Under the pieces are notes generated by a model. That model did not search any database and had not been told where the DNA came from. It worked only from the letters and a program-made list of their open reading frames with translations. A stretch of 11,944 bases of DNA from Chlamydiota bacterium (GTDB taxonomy: Bacteria; Auribacterota; UBA3054; B51-G9). The stretch spans positions 1 to 11,944 of the forward strand of contig QMOL01000053.1 in the NCBI GenBank assembly GCA_003648225.1, given 5' to 3'. The position numbers were made by a program, and so were the translations under genes. Shown here one piece after another: positions 1 to 6,658 of this stretch; position 1 is the stretch's first letter; every line of letters starts with the position of its first letter.

Positions 1-2
1 CA

Positions 3-956
3 TACACAAGGTCGTTTAAAAGCCTCGACCATATTTATAGCCCGCCGCAATTACTGTCTTTCAGTTTTTCACGGGGGTTTTATACCCATTCAGTTAAGCA
101 GGAAGTTGACCCGATAAGTTTTGAAAAAACATATATTGAAGAGGAAAAAATCATTCCACTCGGCTTTTTTGTTAAAGGAGAGCCTTATAAATTATGGAAT
201 TTAATTCCTATGCACCATCATTTCTTCGGTATGAAAAATTATCAAAAAAATCAAAATGATGTCTTCTTCTTTTTCGGCGGCGATAAATATGGACACGATT
301 TGTTCAGCAGAATCCTTTATGGCGCGCGCGTCTCACTCTCAGTCGGCTTGATTGGTATTGTTATTACTTTCTTTCTTGGCTTGACGATCGGCGGAATTAG
401 CGGCTACGTCGGCGGAAGAACCGATAACTTTATTCAACGTACCATTGAAATAATTAACGCGTTTCCCAAATTGCCTCTCTGGTTGGCACTCGGCGCTGTT
501 ATGCCGGCTGACTGGTCGCCTTTAAAAGTTTATTTCGGTATAATGGTTGTGCTAAGTATGATGGGATGGACAGGACTCGCTCGCGTCGTTCGCGGGAAAA
601 TTCTCGCGCTTAGAGAAGAAGATTATGCCGTAGCTGCACGATTACTCGGCGCAAGTCACGGAAGAATTATTTTCCGACACCTCCTCCCGGGTTTTACAAG
701 TCATATTATCGTTGCTCTTACTTTGACTGTTCCGGGTATGATCCTCGGGGAAACTTCTCTCAGCTTTCTCGGCCTCGGCTTGCGACCGCCGGTGGTAAGC
801 TGGGGTGTCCTTTTGCAGGATTGTATGAATATGCAGGTGGTAGCTAATTACCCGTGGCTTTTGCTCCCGGTCGTTTTTATAATTGTAACAGTGCTTTGTT
901 TTAATTTTCTCGGTGACGGATTGCGCGATGCGGCAGATCCATATTCATCGAAATAG
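3..956 (+). CDS. ABC transporter permease, OppC/DppC/YejE type (5' end outside window)
   Basis: Inner-membrane permease subunit of a peptide/oligosaccharide-type ABC importer. The reading frame is open from the left edge, so the N-terminus is missing; an internal ATG at 210 is not the start because the frame continues upstream with plausible protein. In the visible 317 residues, about 25-90 form a hydrophilic extracytoplasmic stretch that is longer than in OppC and recalls YejE-like permeases. The family motif FGGDKYGHDLFSRILYGARVS follows at about 91-111 (compare GTDxxGRDxxSRxxYGARxS of the family), then several membrane segments. The EAA loop that contacts the ATPases lies at about 202-230, with ...YAVAARLLGAS...I..HLLPG. 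The end FLGDGLRDAADP is typical of OppC/DppC. Two ATPase genes follow at once, so it belongs to one transporter with them. The solute-binding protein and partner permease are presumably to the left. The substrate cannot be read from the permease. Confidence 0.93.
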   Translation, partial: YTRSFKSLDHIYSPPQLLSFSFSRGFYTHSVKQEVDPISFEKTYIEEEKIIPLGFFVKGEPYKLWNLIPMHHHFFGMKNYQKNQNDVFFFFGGDKYGHDLFSRILYGARVSLSVGLIGIVITFFLGLTIGGISGYVGGRTDNFIQRTIEIINAFPKLPLWLALGAVMPADWSPLKVYFGIMVVLSMMGWTGLARVVRGKILALREEDYAVAARLLGASHGRIIFRHLLPGFTSHIIVALTLTVPGMILGETSLSFLGLGLRPPVVSWGVLLQDCMNMQVVANYPWLLLPVVFIIVTVLCFNFLGDGLRDAADPYSSK

Positions 957-975
957 CAGGCGAAGTGAGTAAATG

Positions 976-994
976 TCGCTCCGGGTCGGAGCGA
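976..994 (+). repeat. GC-rich inverted repeat (hairpin) between permease and oppD
   Basis: A perfect 7-bp inverted repeat, TCGCTCC and GGAGCGA, with a 5-nt spacer GGGTC. It lies in the 71-nt gap between the permease stop and the oppD start and is clearly more GC-rich than its surroundings. No run of T follows, so it is not a classic intrinsic terminator. It could be an mRNA-stabilising or attenuating hairpin inside the operon, or a copy of a dispersed palindromic element. Confidence 0.5.
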
Positions 995-1027
995 AGTACA
1001 TTAGACCAAAAATGTTGATTGAATATT

Positions 1028-2071
1028 ATGCTTGAAAAAAATAAAAATCTACTTGATATTAAAAAGCTGAAAGTCTCTTTTTTTACTGAAGAAGGTGAAA
1101 TAAGAGCGGTTAATAATGTCAACTTCTCTATCCCAAATGGAAAAATTATGGCAGTAGTGGGTGAATCAGGCTGCGGGAAAAGCGTTACTGCATACTCCAT
1201 TTTACGACTGATACAAAAACCCGGGAAAATAATGGACGGCGAAATTATTTTCCATCCGGCCGATGATAAACCTTTAGATATATTGAAACTCGGCGAAAAG
1301 TCTGATGAACTATATAAAATCCGGGGCGGGAAAATTAGTATGATCTTTCAGGAACCTATGACCGCTTTGAGCCCGGTTCATACTATCGGCAATCAAATTT
1401 GTGAAGCTATTCTTATTCATCAAGATGTAACTAAAATAGAAGCAAGAAAAAATGCCGCCGATATGCTTGCAAAAGTAGGCATTCCAAACGCAAAAAACCG
1501 GCTCGATCATTATCCCTTCGAAATGTCAGGCGGTATGCGTCAGCGCGTTGTTATCGCAATGGCAATGGTTTGTCATCCTCAACTGCTTATTGCTGACGAA
1601 CCTACTACAGCACTTGACGTTACTATACAAGCACAAATCCTTAAATTGATGAAAGATCTGCAAAAAGATTTGAATATGTCAATCTTGCTGATTACTCATA
1701 ATCTCGGCGTCGTCGCGCAAGTGGCAGATGAAGTCGCGGTTATGTATCTCGGAAGAATTGTTGAAAGATCGGATGTTCGCACAATTATGAAAAATCCCCG
1801 TCATCCCTATACTATAGGTTTATTGAAATCATTGCCGAGTCTTAGTATGGAAAAAACTGAATTGCCGTCGATAAAAGGTAGTGTCCCTTCATTGACAGAT
1901 ATTCCAAACGGTTGTCCTTTTCATCCAAGGTGTCCTTATTATAAACCGAAAGTGTGCGATGCAGGTAATCCACCTGATCTGAATGCTGTGGATGATAATC
2001 ATGATGTGGCTTGCTTTAGAACCTCTCAAATACAAAATGAAATTGCTGGAAAAGAGAGGTGTCGCCTATGA
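1028..2071 (+). CDS. oppD: Oligopeptide/dipeptide ABC transporter ATP-binding protein, OppD/DppD type
   Basis: Cytoplasmic ATPase that powers the upstream permease. The start is placed at ATG 1028 (347 aa); a TTG nine bases upstream is a less likely alternative, and neither has a clear Shine-Dalgarno sequence. Visible motifs: Walker A GESGCGKS at 45-52, Q-loop IFQEPMTAL at 106-114, ABC signature MSGGMRQR at 166-173, Walker B LLIADEP at 186-192, and the switch histidine in ITHNLG at 222-227. The C-terminal oligopeptide extension (from about 255, NPRHPYTIGLL) has four cysteines at 296, 302, 310 and 329. In some family members a similar cysteine pattern binds a [4Fe-4S] cluster; that role is inferred here. 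Length is normal for OppD/DppD. It overlaps the next ATPase gene by 4 nt (ATGA), which suggests translational coupling and a heterodimeric ATPase pair. The symbol marks family, not substrate. Confidence 0.93.
   Translation: MLEKNKNLLDIKKLKVSFFTEEGEIRAVNNVNFSIPNGKIMAVVGESGCGKSVTAYSILRLIQKPGKIMDGEIIFHPADDKPLDILKLGEKSDELYKIRGGKISMIFQEPMTALSPVHTIGNQICEAILIHQDVTKIEARKNAADMLAKVGIPNAKNRLDHYPFEMSGGMRQRVVIAMAMVCHPQLLIADEPTTALDVTIQAQILKLMKDLQKDLNMSILLITHNLGVVAQVADEVAVMYLGRIVERSDVRTIMKNPRHPYTIGLLKSLPSLSMEKTELPSIKGSVPSLTDIPNGCPFHPRCPYYKPKVCDAGNPPDLNAVDDNHDVACFRTSQIQNEIAGKERCRL
2053..2059 (+). promoter_or_regulatory. Ribosome binding site for oppF
   Basis: The purine run AGAGAGG ends 8 nt before ATG 2068. 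It favours this ATG over an in-frame GTG at 2059, which overlaps the site. It lies inside the 3' end of oppD. Confidence 0.55.
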
Positions 2072-3090
2072 ATGAAAATATAAAAAATATCACTTCTACT
2101 CCTCTGCTGCAAGTTAAAGGCTTATGTAAATATTTCCCCGTTTTCAGCAAAGGCTTTTTTAAAAAACAAATCGGCGTGGTTAAAGCTTCCGATAATATTA
2201 ACTTTAACCTCGTGACAGGCGAAACTCTCGGCTTGGTCGGCGAAAGCGGTTCGGGAAAAACTACTACCGGACGCGCAATACTCAGAGCGATTACTCCTAC
2301 TGCCGGAGAGGTTATTTTAAATTATAAAAATGAATTGATTGACCTTACAAAAATTTCGCATAAAAAACTAAAACAATTACGGCCGTTTATGCAAATGATC
2401 TTTCAAGACCCTTTCTCTTCGCTTAATCCAAGAATGACTGTTCAGGATATTATTGCTGAACCTCTCGTTATTCATAAAATGGCTAAAGGAAGTGTATTGG
2501 AAGACCGGGTTATTCAAATAATGAAAAAAGTAGGATTGAAACCGGAACATAAATCAAGATACCCTCACGCTTTTTCCGGCGGACAACGACAGCGTATCGG
2601 AATTGCTCGCGCGTTGATTATGAATCCGGCGTTAATAGTTTGCGATGAAGCTGTTTCCGCACTCGATGTTTCCGTGCAGGCACAGGTTATTAATTTATTA
2701 AGTGATTTGCAGCAGGAGTTCGGTTTAACTTACATTTTTATCGCTCATGACCTCAGTGTGGTTAAACATATTTGCGACCGGGTTGCCGTTATGTACGCCG
2801 GGAAAATTGTTGAGCTGGCAAAGACAAATGAAATCTTTGAAAACCCGCTCCATCCTTACACAAAAGCTTTACTTTCAGCAATTCCAAGCCCCGACCCCGA
2901 TAAACCAATGAATATGAATATTAGCGGCGAAGTCGCCGATCCGGGGAATTTACCGCCGGGATGCGCTTTCGCTCCGCGATGCGAATTTTGCGTTCAACAA
3001 TGCGAACAACAAATCCCAAAACTTAAACATCTGGCTGATGACCGTTATGTGGCATGTCATCGCAGTTGGAATGTCGAAGATTCGCCATAA
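2068..3090 (+). CDS. oppF: Oligopeptide/dipeptide ABC transporter ATP-binding protein, OppF/DppF type
   Basis: Second ATPase of the importer, 340 aa from ATG 2068, a start chosen for the AGAGAGG site and the ATGA overlap with oppD. The N-terminal KYFPVFSKGFF segment at about 21-31 is typical of OppF. Motifs: Walker A GESGSGKT at 58-65, Q-loop IFQDPFSSLNPR at 111-122, signature FSGGQRQR at 169-176, Walker B LIVCDEAVSALD at 189-200, switch histidine in IAHDLS at 225-230. The OppF-type Walker B is followed by AVSALD where OppD has PTTALD, so the two ATPases are distinct subunits. The C-terminal extension has HPYTKALLSAIP at 262-273 and a cysteine cluster (299, 305, 308, 312, 330). The stop codon lies inside the first partial unit of a 9-bp tandem repeat, so the last residues SP adjoin repeat DNA. 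The specificity of the transporter is not set by this subunit. Confidence 0.93.
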   Translation: MNENIKNITSTPLLQVKGLCKYFPVFSKGFFKKQIGVVKASDNINFNLVTGETLGLVGESGSGKTTTGRAILRAITPTAGEVILNYKNELIDLTKISHKKLKQLRPFMQMIFQDPFSSLNPRMTVQDIIAEPLVIHKMAKGSVLEDRVIQIMKKVGLKPEHKSRYPHAFSGGQRQRIGIARALIMNPALIVCDEAVSALDVSVQAQVINLLSDLQQEFGLTYIFIAHDLSVVKHICDRVAVMYAGKIVELAKTNEIFENPLHPYTKALLSAIPSPDPDKPMNMNISGEVADPGNLPPGCAFAPRCEFCVQQCEQQIPKLKHLADDRYVACHRSWNVEDSP

Positions 3091-3126
3091 CTCCCATAAC
3101 TCCCATAACTCCCATAACTCCCATAA
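3085..3126 (+). repeat. 9-bp tandem repeat (CTCCCATAA), four full units plus a partial one
   Basis: Four exact copies of CTCCCATAA occupy 3091-3126, preceded by a partial unit CCATAA at 3085-3090 that contains the oppF stop codon. The repeat sits between oppF and the hexosaminidase gene. Because the unit is 9 bp, changes in copy number do not alter any frame. The frame of the downstream gene is open across the repeat and would read as ITP units. It is too short and lacks spacers, so it is not a CRISPR array. It is probably a slippage-prone intergenic microsatellite. Confidence 0.9.
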
Positions 3127-3146
3127 CGAACCCAATAAAAAAAATA

Positions 3147-4685
3147 ATGATAATACCCAAACCACAAAAAATCGAAGTAAAAAGCGGAACCTTCACACTT
3201 AATGAAAATACCATTATTTCTGTTTCTAATGAAACTAAAAAAGTAGGGGAGTATCTCGCTGAGGAATTAAGACCATCAACAAAATTGCCTTTACCGGTAG
3301 AAAATATTGCCTCTGATAAAAATCGGATTTCGTTGCTGCTGGTTGATAATGATAATCTCGGTGATGAGGGTTATGAATTAATTTCCACAACCGATGAAAT
3401 AAAAATTACCGCGAAAACTAACGCGGGACTTTTTTATGGCTGCCAAAGTTTGAAACAACTTCTTCCTCCTGAAAATTTATATAGTCACGGAACGGAAACT
3501 CAACACAACGTTGCGCAGTCACCCATGTCCGCGATCAATATTAAATGGACAGTTCCGTGTGTTAATATTTATGACAAACCACGATTTAAGTGGCGCGGTA
3601 TTATGCTTGATTCATGTCGTCATTTCTGGAATATAGATTTTATCAAAAAAAATATTGATATAATAGCTTTGCATAAAATGAATATCTTTCACTGGCATTT
3701 GACCGAAGACCAGGGATGGAGAATTGAAATTAAAAAATATCCTGAATTAACCGAAATCGGCGCGTGGAGAAATGAAAACGGTGAAAAATATGGCGGCTTC
3801 TATACTCAGGAACAAATTAATGATGTGGTTAAATACGCTGCAGATAGATTTATTACTGTCATTCCTGAAATAGAAATGCCGGGACACAGCGTTGCCGCAA
3901 TTGCCGCCTATCCGGAACTCTCATGTTCGGGAGAGAAAGTTGATGTTCCAACAACTTGGGGTATTCACGAAAATGTTTATTGTGCGGGAAATGAAAATAC
4001 ATTCAATTTTCTCGAAAATGTTTTAACGGAAGTCTTTCAACTCTTCCCGGGAGACTATATCCATATCGGAGGGGATGAATGCCCGAAAAAAAGATGGGAG
4101 AAATGCCAAAAATGTCAGCAGAGAATTAAAAACGAAAACCTCAAAAATGAAGACGAATTACAATCTTACTTCATTAAAAGAATGGAAAAATTTATCAATA
4201 AAAACGGGAAACGTCTCGTCGGGTGGGACGAAATCCTCGAAGGCGGACTCGCGCCGAATGCAACAGTTATGAGCTGGCGCGGAATCGAAGGCGGAATAGC
4301 CGCGTCAAAGCAGGACCACAATGTTATTATGTGCCCGGTCACACATTGTTATTTTGATTTCTCACAAACAGAAAATGAAAAAATCGATATCGGCGGCGGA
4401 ACAACCACAACAACTGAAAAAGTTTATGAGTTCGAACCGATACCGGATGAGCTTTCAGACGAAGAAGCTAAACACGTTCTTGGTGCTCAGGGAAATTTAT
4501 GGACAGAACACATTGCTACAGTTGAAAGAGCTGAAGAAATGCTTTATCCGCGCTCTTGTGCTCTTGCGGAAAAATTATGGTCATCAAAAAATTGTTCGGA
4601 TTTCGGGAATTTCGAGAAGCGGCTTGAGCTTCATTTGAAACGACTGGATGTTTTAAAAATAAATTATTTCACTACCATCCCATAG
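3147..4685 (+). CDS. Beta-N-acetylhexosaminidase, glycoside hydrolase family 20
   Basis: Removes terminal N-acetylglucosamine or N-acetylgalactosamine from glycosides by substrate-assisted catalysis. The start is placed at ATG 3147 (512 aa, MIIPKPQKIE...), where GH20 homology begins. An in-frame ATG at 3054 would add 31 residues that run through oppF and the ITP-coding repeat and is unlikely. The N-terminal GH20b-type domain covers about 1-145, and the (beta/alpha)8 catalytic domain about 148-480, beginning KPRFKWRGIMLDSCRHF. The catalytic Asp-Glu pair is D310-E311 in HIGGDECPKKRW. Other family marks are HWHLTEDQGWRIE at 182-194, PEIEMPGHS at 240-248, VGWDEIL at 358-364, MSWRG at 375-379 and GAQGNLWTE at 446-454. 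No signal peptide is visible, so the enzyme is probably cytoplasmic. Its place directly behind the ABC ATPases suggests that it hydrolyses an imported GlcNAc-containing ligand. The family call is firm; the physiological substrate is inferred. Confidence 0.92.
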   Translation: MIIPKPQKIEVKSGTFTLNENTIISVSNETKKVGEYLAEELRPSTKLPLPVENIASDKNRISLLLVDNDNLGDEGYELISTTDEIKITAKTNAGLFYGCQSLKQLLPPENLYSHGTETQHNVAQSPMSAINIKWTVPCVNIYDKPRFKWRGIMLDSCRHFWNIDFIKKNIDIIALHKMNIFHWHLTEDQGWRIEIKKYPELTEIGAWRNENGEKYGGFYTQEQINDVVKYAADRFITVIPEIEMPGHSVAAIAAYPELSCSGEKVDVPTTWGIHENVYCAGNENTFNFLENVLTEVFQLFPGDYIHIGGDECPKKRWEKCQKCQQRIKNENLKNEDELQSYFIKRMEKFINKNGKRLVGWDEILEGGLAPNATVMSWRGIEGGIAASKQDHNVIMCPVTHCYFDFSQTENEKIDIGGGTTTTTEKVYEFEPIPDELSDEEAKHVLGAQGNLWTEHIATVERAEEMLYPRSCALAEKLWSSKNCSDFGNFEKRLELHLKRLDVLKINYFTTIP

Positions 4686-4728
4686 GAAAAGAGTTATCAC
4701 AGAATAAATATTGATTTTTTAATTTCTT

Positions 4729-5433
4729 ATGAAAAATTTCGCAAAACTATTGCTTTTCTCTCCGCTCGTAGGGAGCAACGCGGGAAATAATAACGGGAAT
4801 ACCGATGATTGGGCAAAACAGCGGGCGAAAACAGTTGATTGTCAAATCGCACAGCGGGGAGTTGAAAATCAACTTGTGCTTAACGCAATGCGAATAGTAC
4901 CAAGGCACATGTTTGTTCCAGCCGAACTTCGCTCTTCATCTTATAATGATCATCCCCTTCCAATAGGTTACAACCAAACAATTTCGCAACCATACATTGT
5001 TGCCGCAATGACTGAAGCGCTGGATTTAAAGCCGGATGATAAAGTTTTAGAAATTGGAACTGGTTCCGGTTATCAGACTGCGGTGCTCTCTCTGCTTGTT
5101 TCCGATGTTTATACAATTGAGATTATTTCTGAATTGGCAAAAAGAGCTGAAATAACTCTTAACAAACTTGGATTTTCAAATATTCATATTAAATGTGGTA
5201 ACGGATATCACGGATGGCAGGAATTCGCTCCTTATAACGCTATAATTGTTACATGCGCTCCTGACAAAATACCACAGCCGCTAATTGATCAATTGGCTGA
5301 TGAGGGTAGGATTATAATTCCTATAGGCAAGCAATTTGATCAGGAACTTGTTAAAGTAACCAAACAGCACGGAAAACTTGCTGCTGAAAGGATTTTGTCG
5401 GTTAGATTTGTCCCAATGACCGGTAATCCTTAA
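4729..5433 (+). CDS. pcm: Protein-L-isoaspartate O-methyltransferase (PIMT)
   Basis: Transfers a methyl group from S-adenosylmethionine to isoaspartyl residues of aged proteins and so starts their repair. It has 234 aa, about 25 more than E. coli Pcm. The extra length is an N-terminal stretch (1-28) with a short hydrophobic run, KLLLFSPLVGSNAG. This might be a weak signal peptide or only a start placed too early, but no good downstream start with a ribosome site is evident. Family motifs: VPRHMFVPAEL at 57-67, YNQTISQPYIVAAM at 81-94, the SAM-binding motif I VLEIGTGSGYQTAVL at 106-120, IIVTCAPDKIPQPLIDQL at 172-189, and the C-terminal VRFVPMTG at 225-232. It lies 43 nt behind the hexosaminidase gene without a visible terminator between, so it may be the last gene of the operon. 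There is no clear functional link to the transporter. Confidence 0.92.
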   Translation: MKNFAKLLLFSPLVGSNAGNNNGNTDDWAKQRAKTVDCQIAQRGVENQLVLNAMRIVPRHMFVPAELRSSSYNDHPLPIGYNQTISQPYIVAAMTEALDLKPDDKVLEIGTGSGYQTAVLSLLVSDVYTIEIISELAKRAEITLNKLGFSNIHIKCGNGYHGWQEFAPYNAIIVTCAPDKIPQPLIDQLADEGRIIIPIGKQFDQELVKVTKQHGKLAAERILSVRFVPMTGNP

Positions 5434-5444
5434 AAGAGAATCAT

Positions 5445-5552
5445 ATGTTATCTTATATTAGTCCTGTTCTTTCAACAACTATAAACGAAGTACCATTCTC
5501 AACTGTACCGCAAACGGACGATCCCGAATACAACGGCAAGATTATTATTTAA
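5445..5552 (+). CDS. Possible small ORF of 35 codons, unknown
   Basis: An ATG at 5445 opens a 35-residue frame (begins MLSYISPVLSTT, ends YNGKIII) that fills nearly the whole gap between pcm and the next gene. A purine run GAGAA lies 4 nt upstream. The peptide has no membrane segment or recognisable motif. Its stop is in the same frame as the following gene, so it is not part of that protein. It may be a real small gene, the remnant of a larger one, or chance. Confidence is low. Confidence 0.25.
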   Translation: MLSYISPVLSTTINEVPFSTVPQTDDPEYNGKIII

Positions 5553-5585
5553 TTGGAATTATCTGACAATAACAACTGGAGAAAA

Positions 5586-6548
5586 ATGAACATTTCACAA
5601 TTAAAACTTACATTAATTATAATACTTCTTGCTATAACATTTTCTGTAAGATGTTATGCAGGAAAACCAACTCTAAATAACCCTAAATACGCAAAGCTAA
5701 TCTTGTCGGAAGATGGTTCAAACATCCTCGTAATCGCAATTGATACAACAAGTAAAGAAAACGACCGATACACGATTCTTTATTCATCTAAAGATCTTGA
5801 CGGTACATTTAAAAACATACAAAAAACACCGGGGCGAACTAAATATAAATTCAGTATTCTCAATAGTGTAAGATTCTCCTCATTGAAATTTCCGCCGGTC
5901 TATAATAAAAACGCAGAGCATGAAACAAAAGTTAATATTGAGCATTGGTGTAATCAGGCAAAAATCTGGCACCGCGATTATAAAAAAAGAAAAAGAAGAA
6001 ACTTTTCCGCAATAGATCGAACTCCGCAAAAGGATCTCTATGCAACAGTTCATTATAAAATTCGCCAGAACCACGCACGGTGGGATTATCATATTCGCCG
6101 AGCTATAAACACTTCAAAAAAACTTAAATATGCTCCCGTATGCGACTTTAGAGAAAAACCTGAACTTAGAATAGACCTGGTGCCTTCTAAAAAATCTAAA
6201 GGTAAAAGAGGATTGGCCGTCTATCTTTATTATGCCGGGTCAACAGCGACTTCAATACGTGATAATCATAAATTTGTTGACAATGAGATTACTTGGGAAA
6301 GAGCTAACGAAAAACCTAAAGTGGATATCGTTATTAAAAAAAATGACGGAACACGCATAAACAGCTACGAAATCCCTCTGAGCAGATTGCATTTCAGATG
6401 GCTCGGTAACTTGGATGCAAGACAAAGAGCAAAAACAGAAGAAGCTAATTATTTCGTTCGAGTGCCTGACAAAGGAGGAATTATAGAGGTGACTCTTGAT
6501 GCCGGACCGTTATTTGGTGTGTTAAAAGTAACTCAAGAGTTAAAGTAG
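5586..6548 (+). CDS. Secreted basic protein of unknown family
   Basis: A 320-residue protein that I do not recognise. The start at ATG 5586 is supported by a GGAG four bases upstream and by a clear signal peptide: MNISQLK, a hydrophobic core LTLIIILLAITFS at 8-20, and a probable signal peptidase I site after CYA (25). The cysteine at 23 is not in a lipobox. The mature part is rich in lysine and arginine (for example YKKRKRRNF in the middle) and looks like a soluble mixed alpha/beta or beta-rich protein. A short segment around ELRIDLVPSKKSKGKRGLAV resembles a beta strand and loop, and the C-terminus GGIIEVTLDAGPLFGVLKV is strand-like. It has only two cysteines in the mature part. It converges on the next gene. 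A periplasmic or extracellular location is inferred from the signal peptide; no function can be assigned. Confidence 0.8.
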   Translation: MNISQLKLTLIIILLAITFSVRCYAGKPTLNNPKYAKLILSEDGSNILVIAIDTTSKENDRYTILYSSKDLDGTFKNIQKTPGRTKYKFSILNSVRFSSLKFPPVYNKNAEHETKVNIEHWCNQAKIWHRDYKKRKRRNFSAIDRTPQKDLYATVHYKIRQNHARWDYHIRRAINTSKKLKYAPVCDFREKPELRIDLVPSKKSKGKRGLAVYLYYAGSTATSIRDNHKFVDNEITWERANEKPKVDIVIKKNDGTRINSYEIPLSRLHFRWLGNLDARQRAKTEEANYFVRVPDKGGIIEVTLDAGPLFGVLKVTQELK

Positions 6549-6616
6549 ATAATATTCTTGTTTTAGACTTCACGAAATCTTGCCACCCGCACGAAATAAT
6601 CGGGGCGATTCTTAAT

Positions 6617-6658
6617 TTGAAAATTGAATATTGAGTGTTCAATATTGGATATCGAATT
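6617..6658 (+). repeat. Degenerate 7-bp tandem repeat with internal hairpin, between convergent genes
   Basis: Six consecutive diverged 7-mers with consensus TTGAATA run from 6617 to 6658 and reach into the stop codon of the - strand gene. Within them, AATATTGA (6627-6634) and TCAATATT (6639-6646) form a perfect 8-bp inverted repeat around a GTGT loop. The position between two gene 3' ends would suit a weak bidirectional terminator, but the stem is AT-rich and no T tract follows. Similar heptamer arrays are common between genes in several environmental bacterial lineages (general knowledge). Confidence 0.6.

Noticed and set aside
210..212. ATG 210 as the start of the permease
   Set aside because: The frame is open and protein-like back to the window edge, so this methionine is internal.
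3085..3126. CRISPR-like array
   Set aside because: The units are 9 bp and directly joined without spacers; this is a microsatellite.
2950..3214. Reverse-strand frames with WEL or GVM peptide repeats
   Set aside because: They are only the 9-bp repeat and the opposite strand of oppF and the hexosaminidase gene; there is no start context or homology.
4075..4638. Extra + strand frames inside the hexosaminidase gene
   Set aside because: They are out-of-frame shadows of a gene with full GH20 motifs; no independent support.
5640..5662. Lipoprotein signal at cysteine 23 of the secreted basic protein
   Set aside because: The residues before it (FSVRC) do not fit a lipobox; CYA followed by G is a better signal peptidase I site.
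6492..6540. 8-bp inverted repeat ACTCTTGA / TCAAGAGT at the end of the secreted basic protein gene
   Set aside because: It lies inside coding sequence with a 33-nt loop and no T tract; probably chance.
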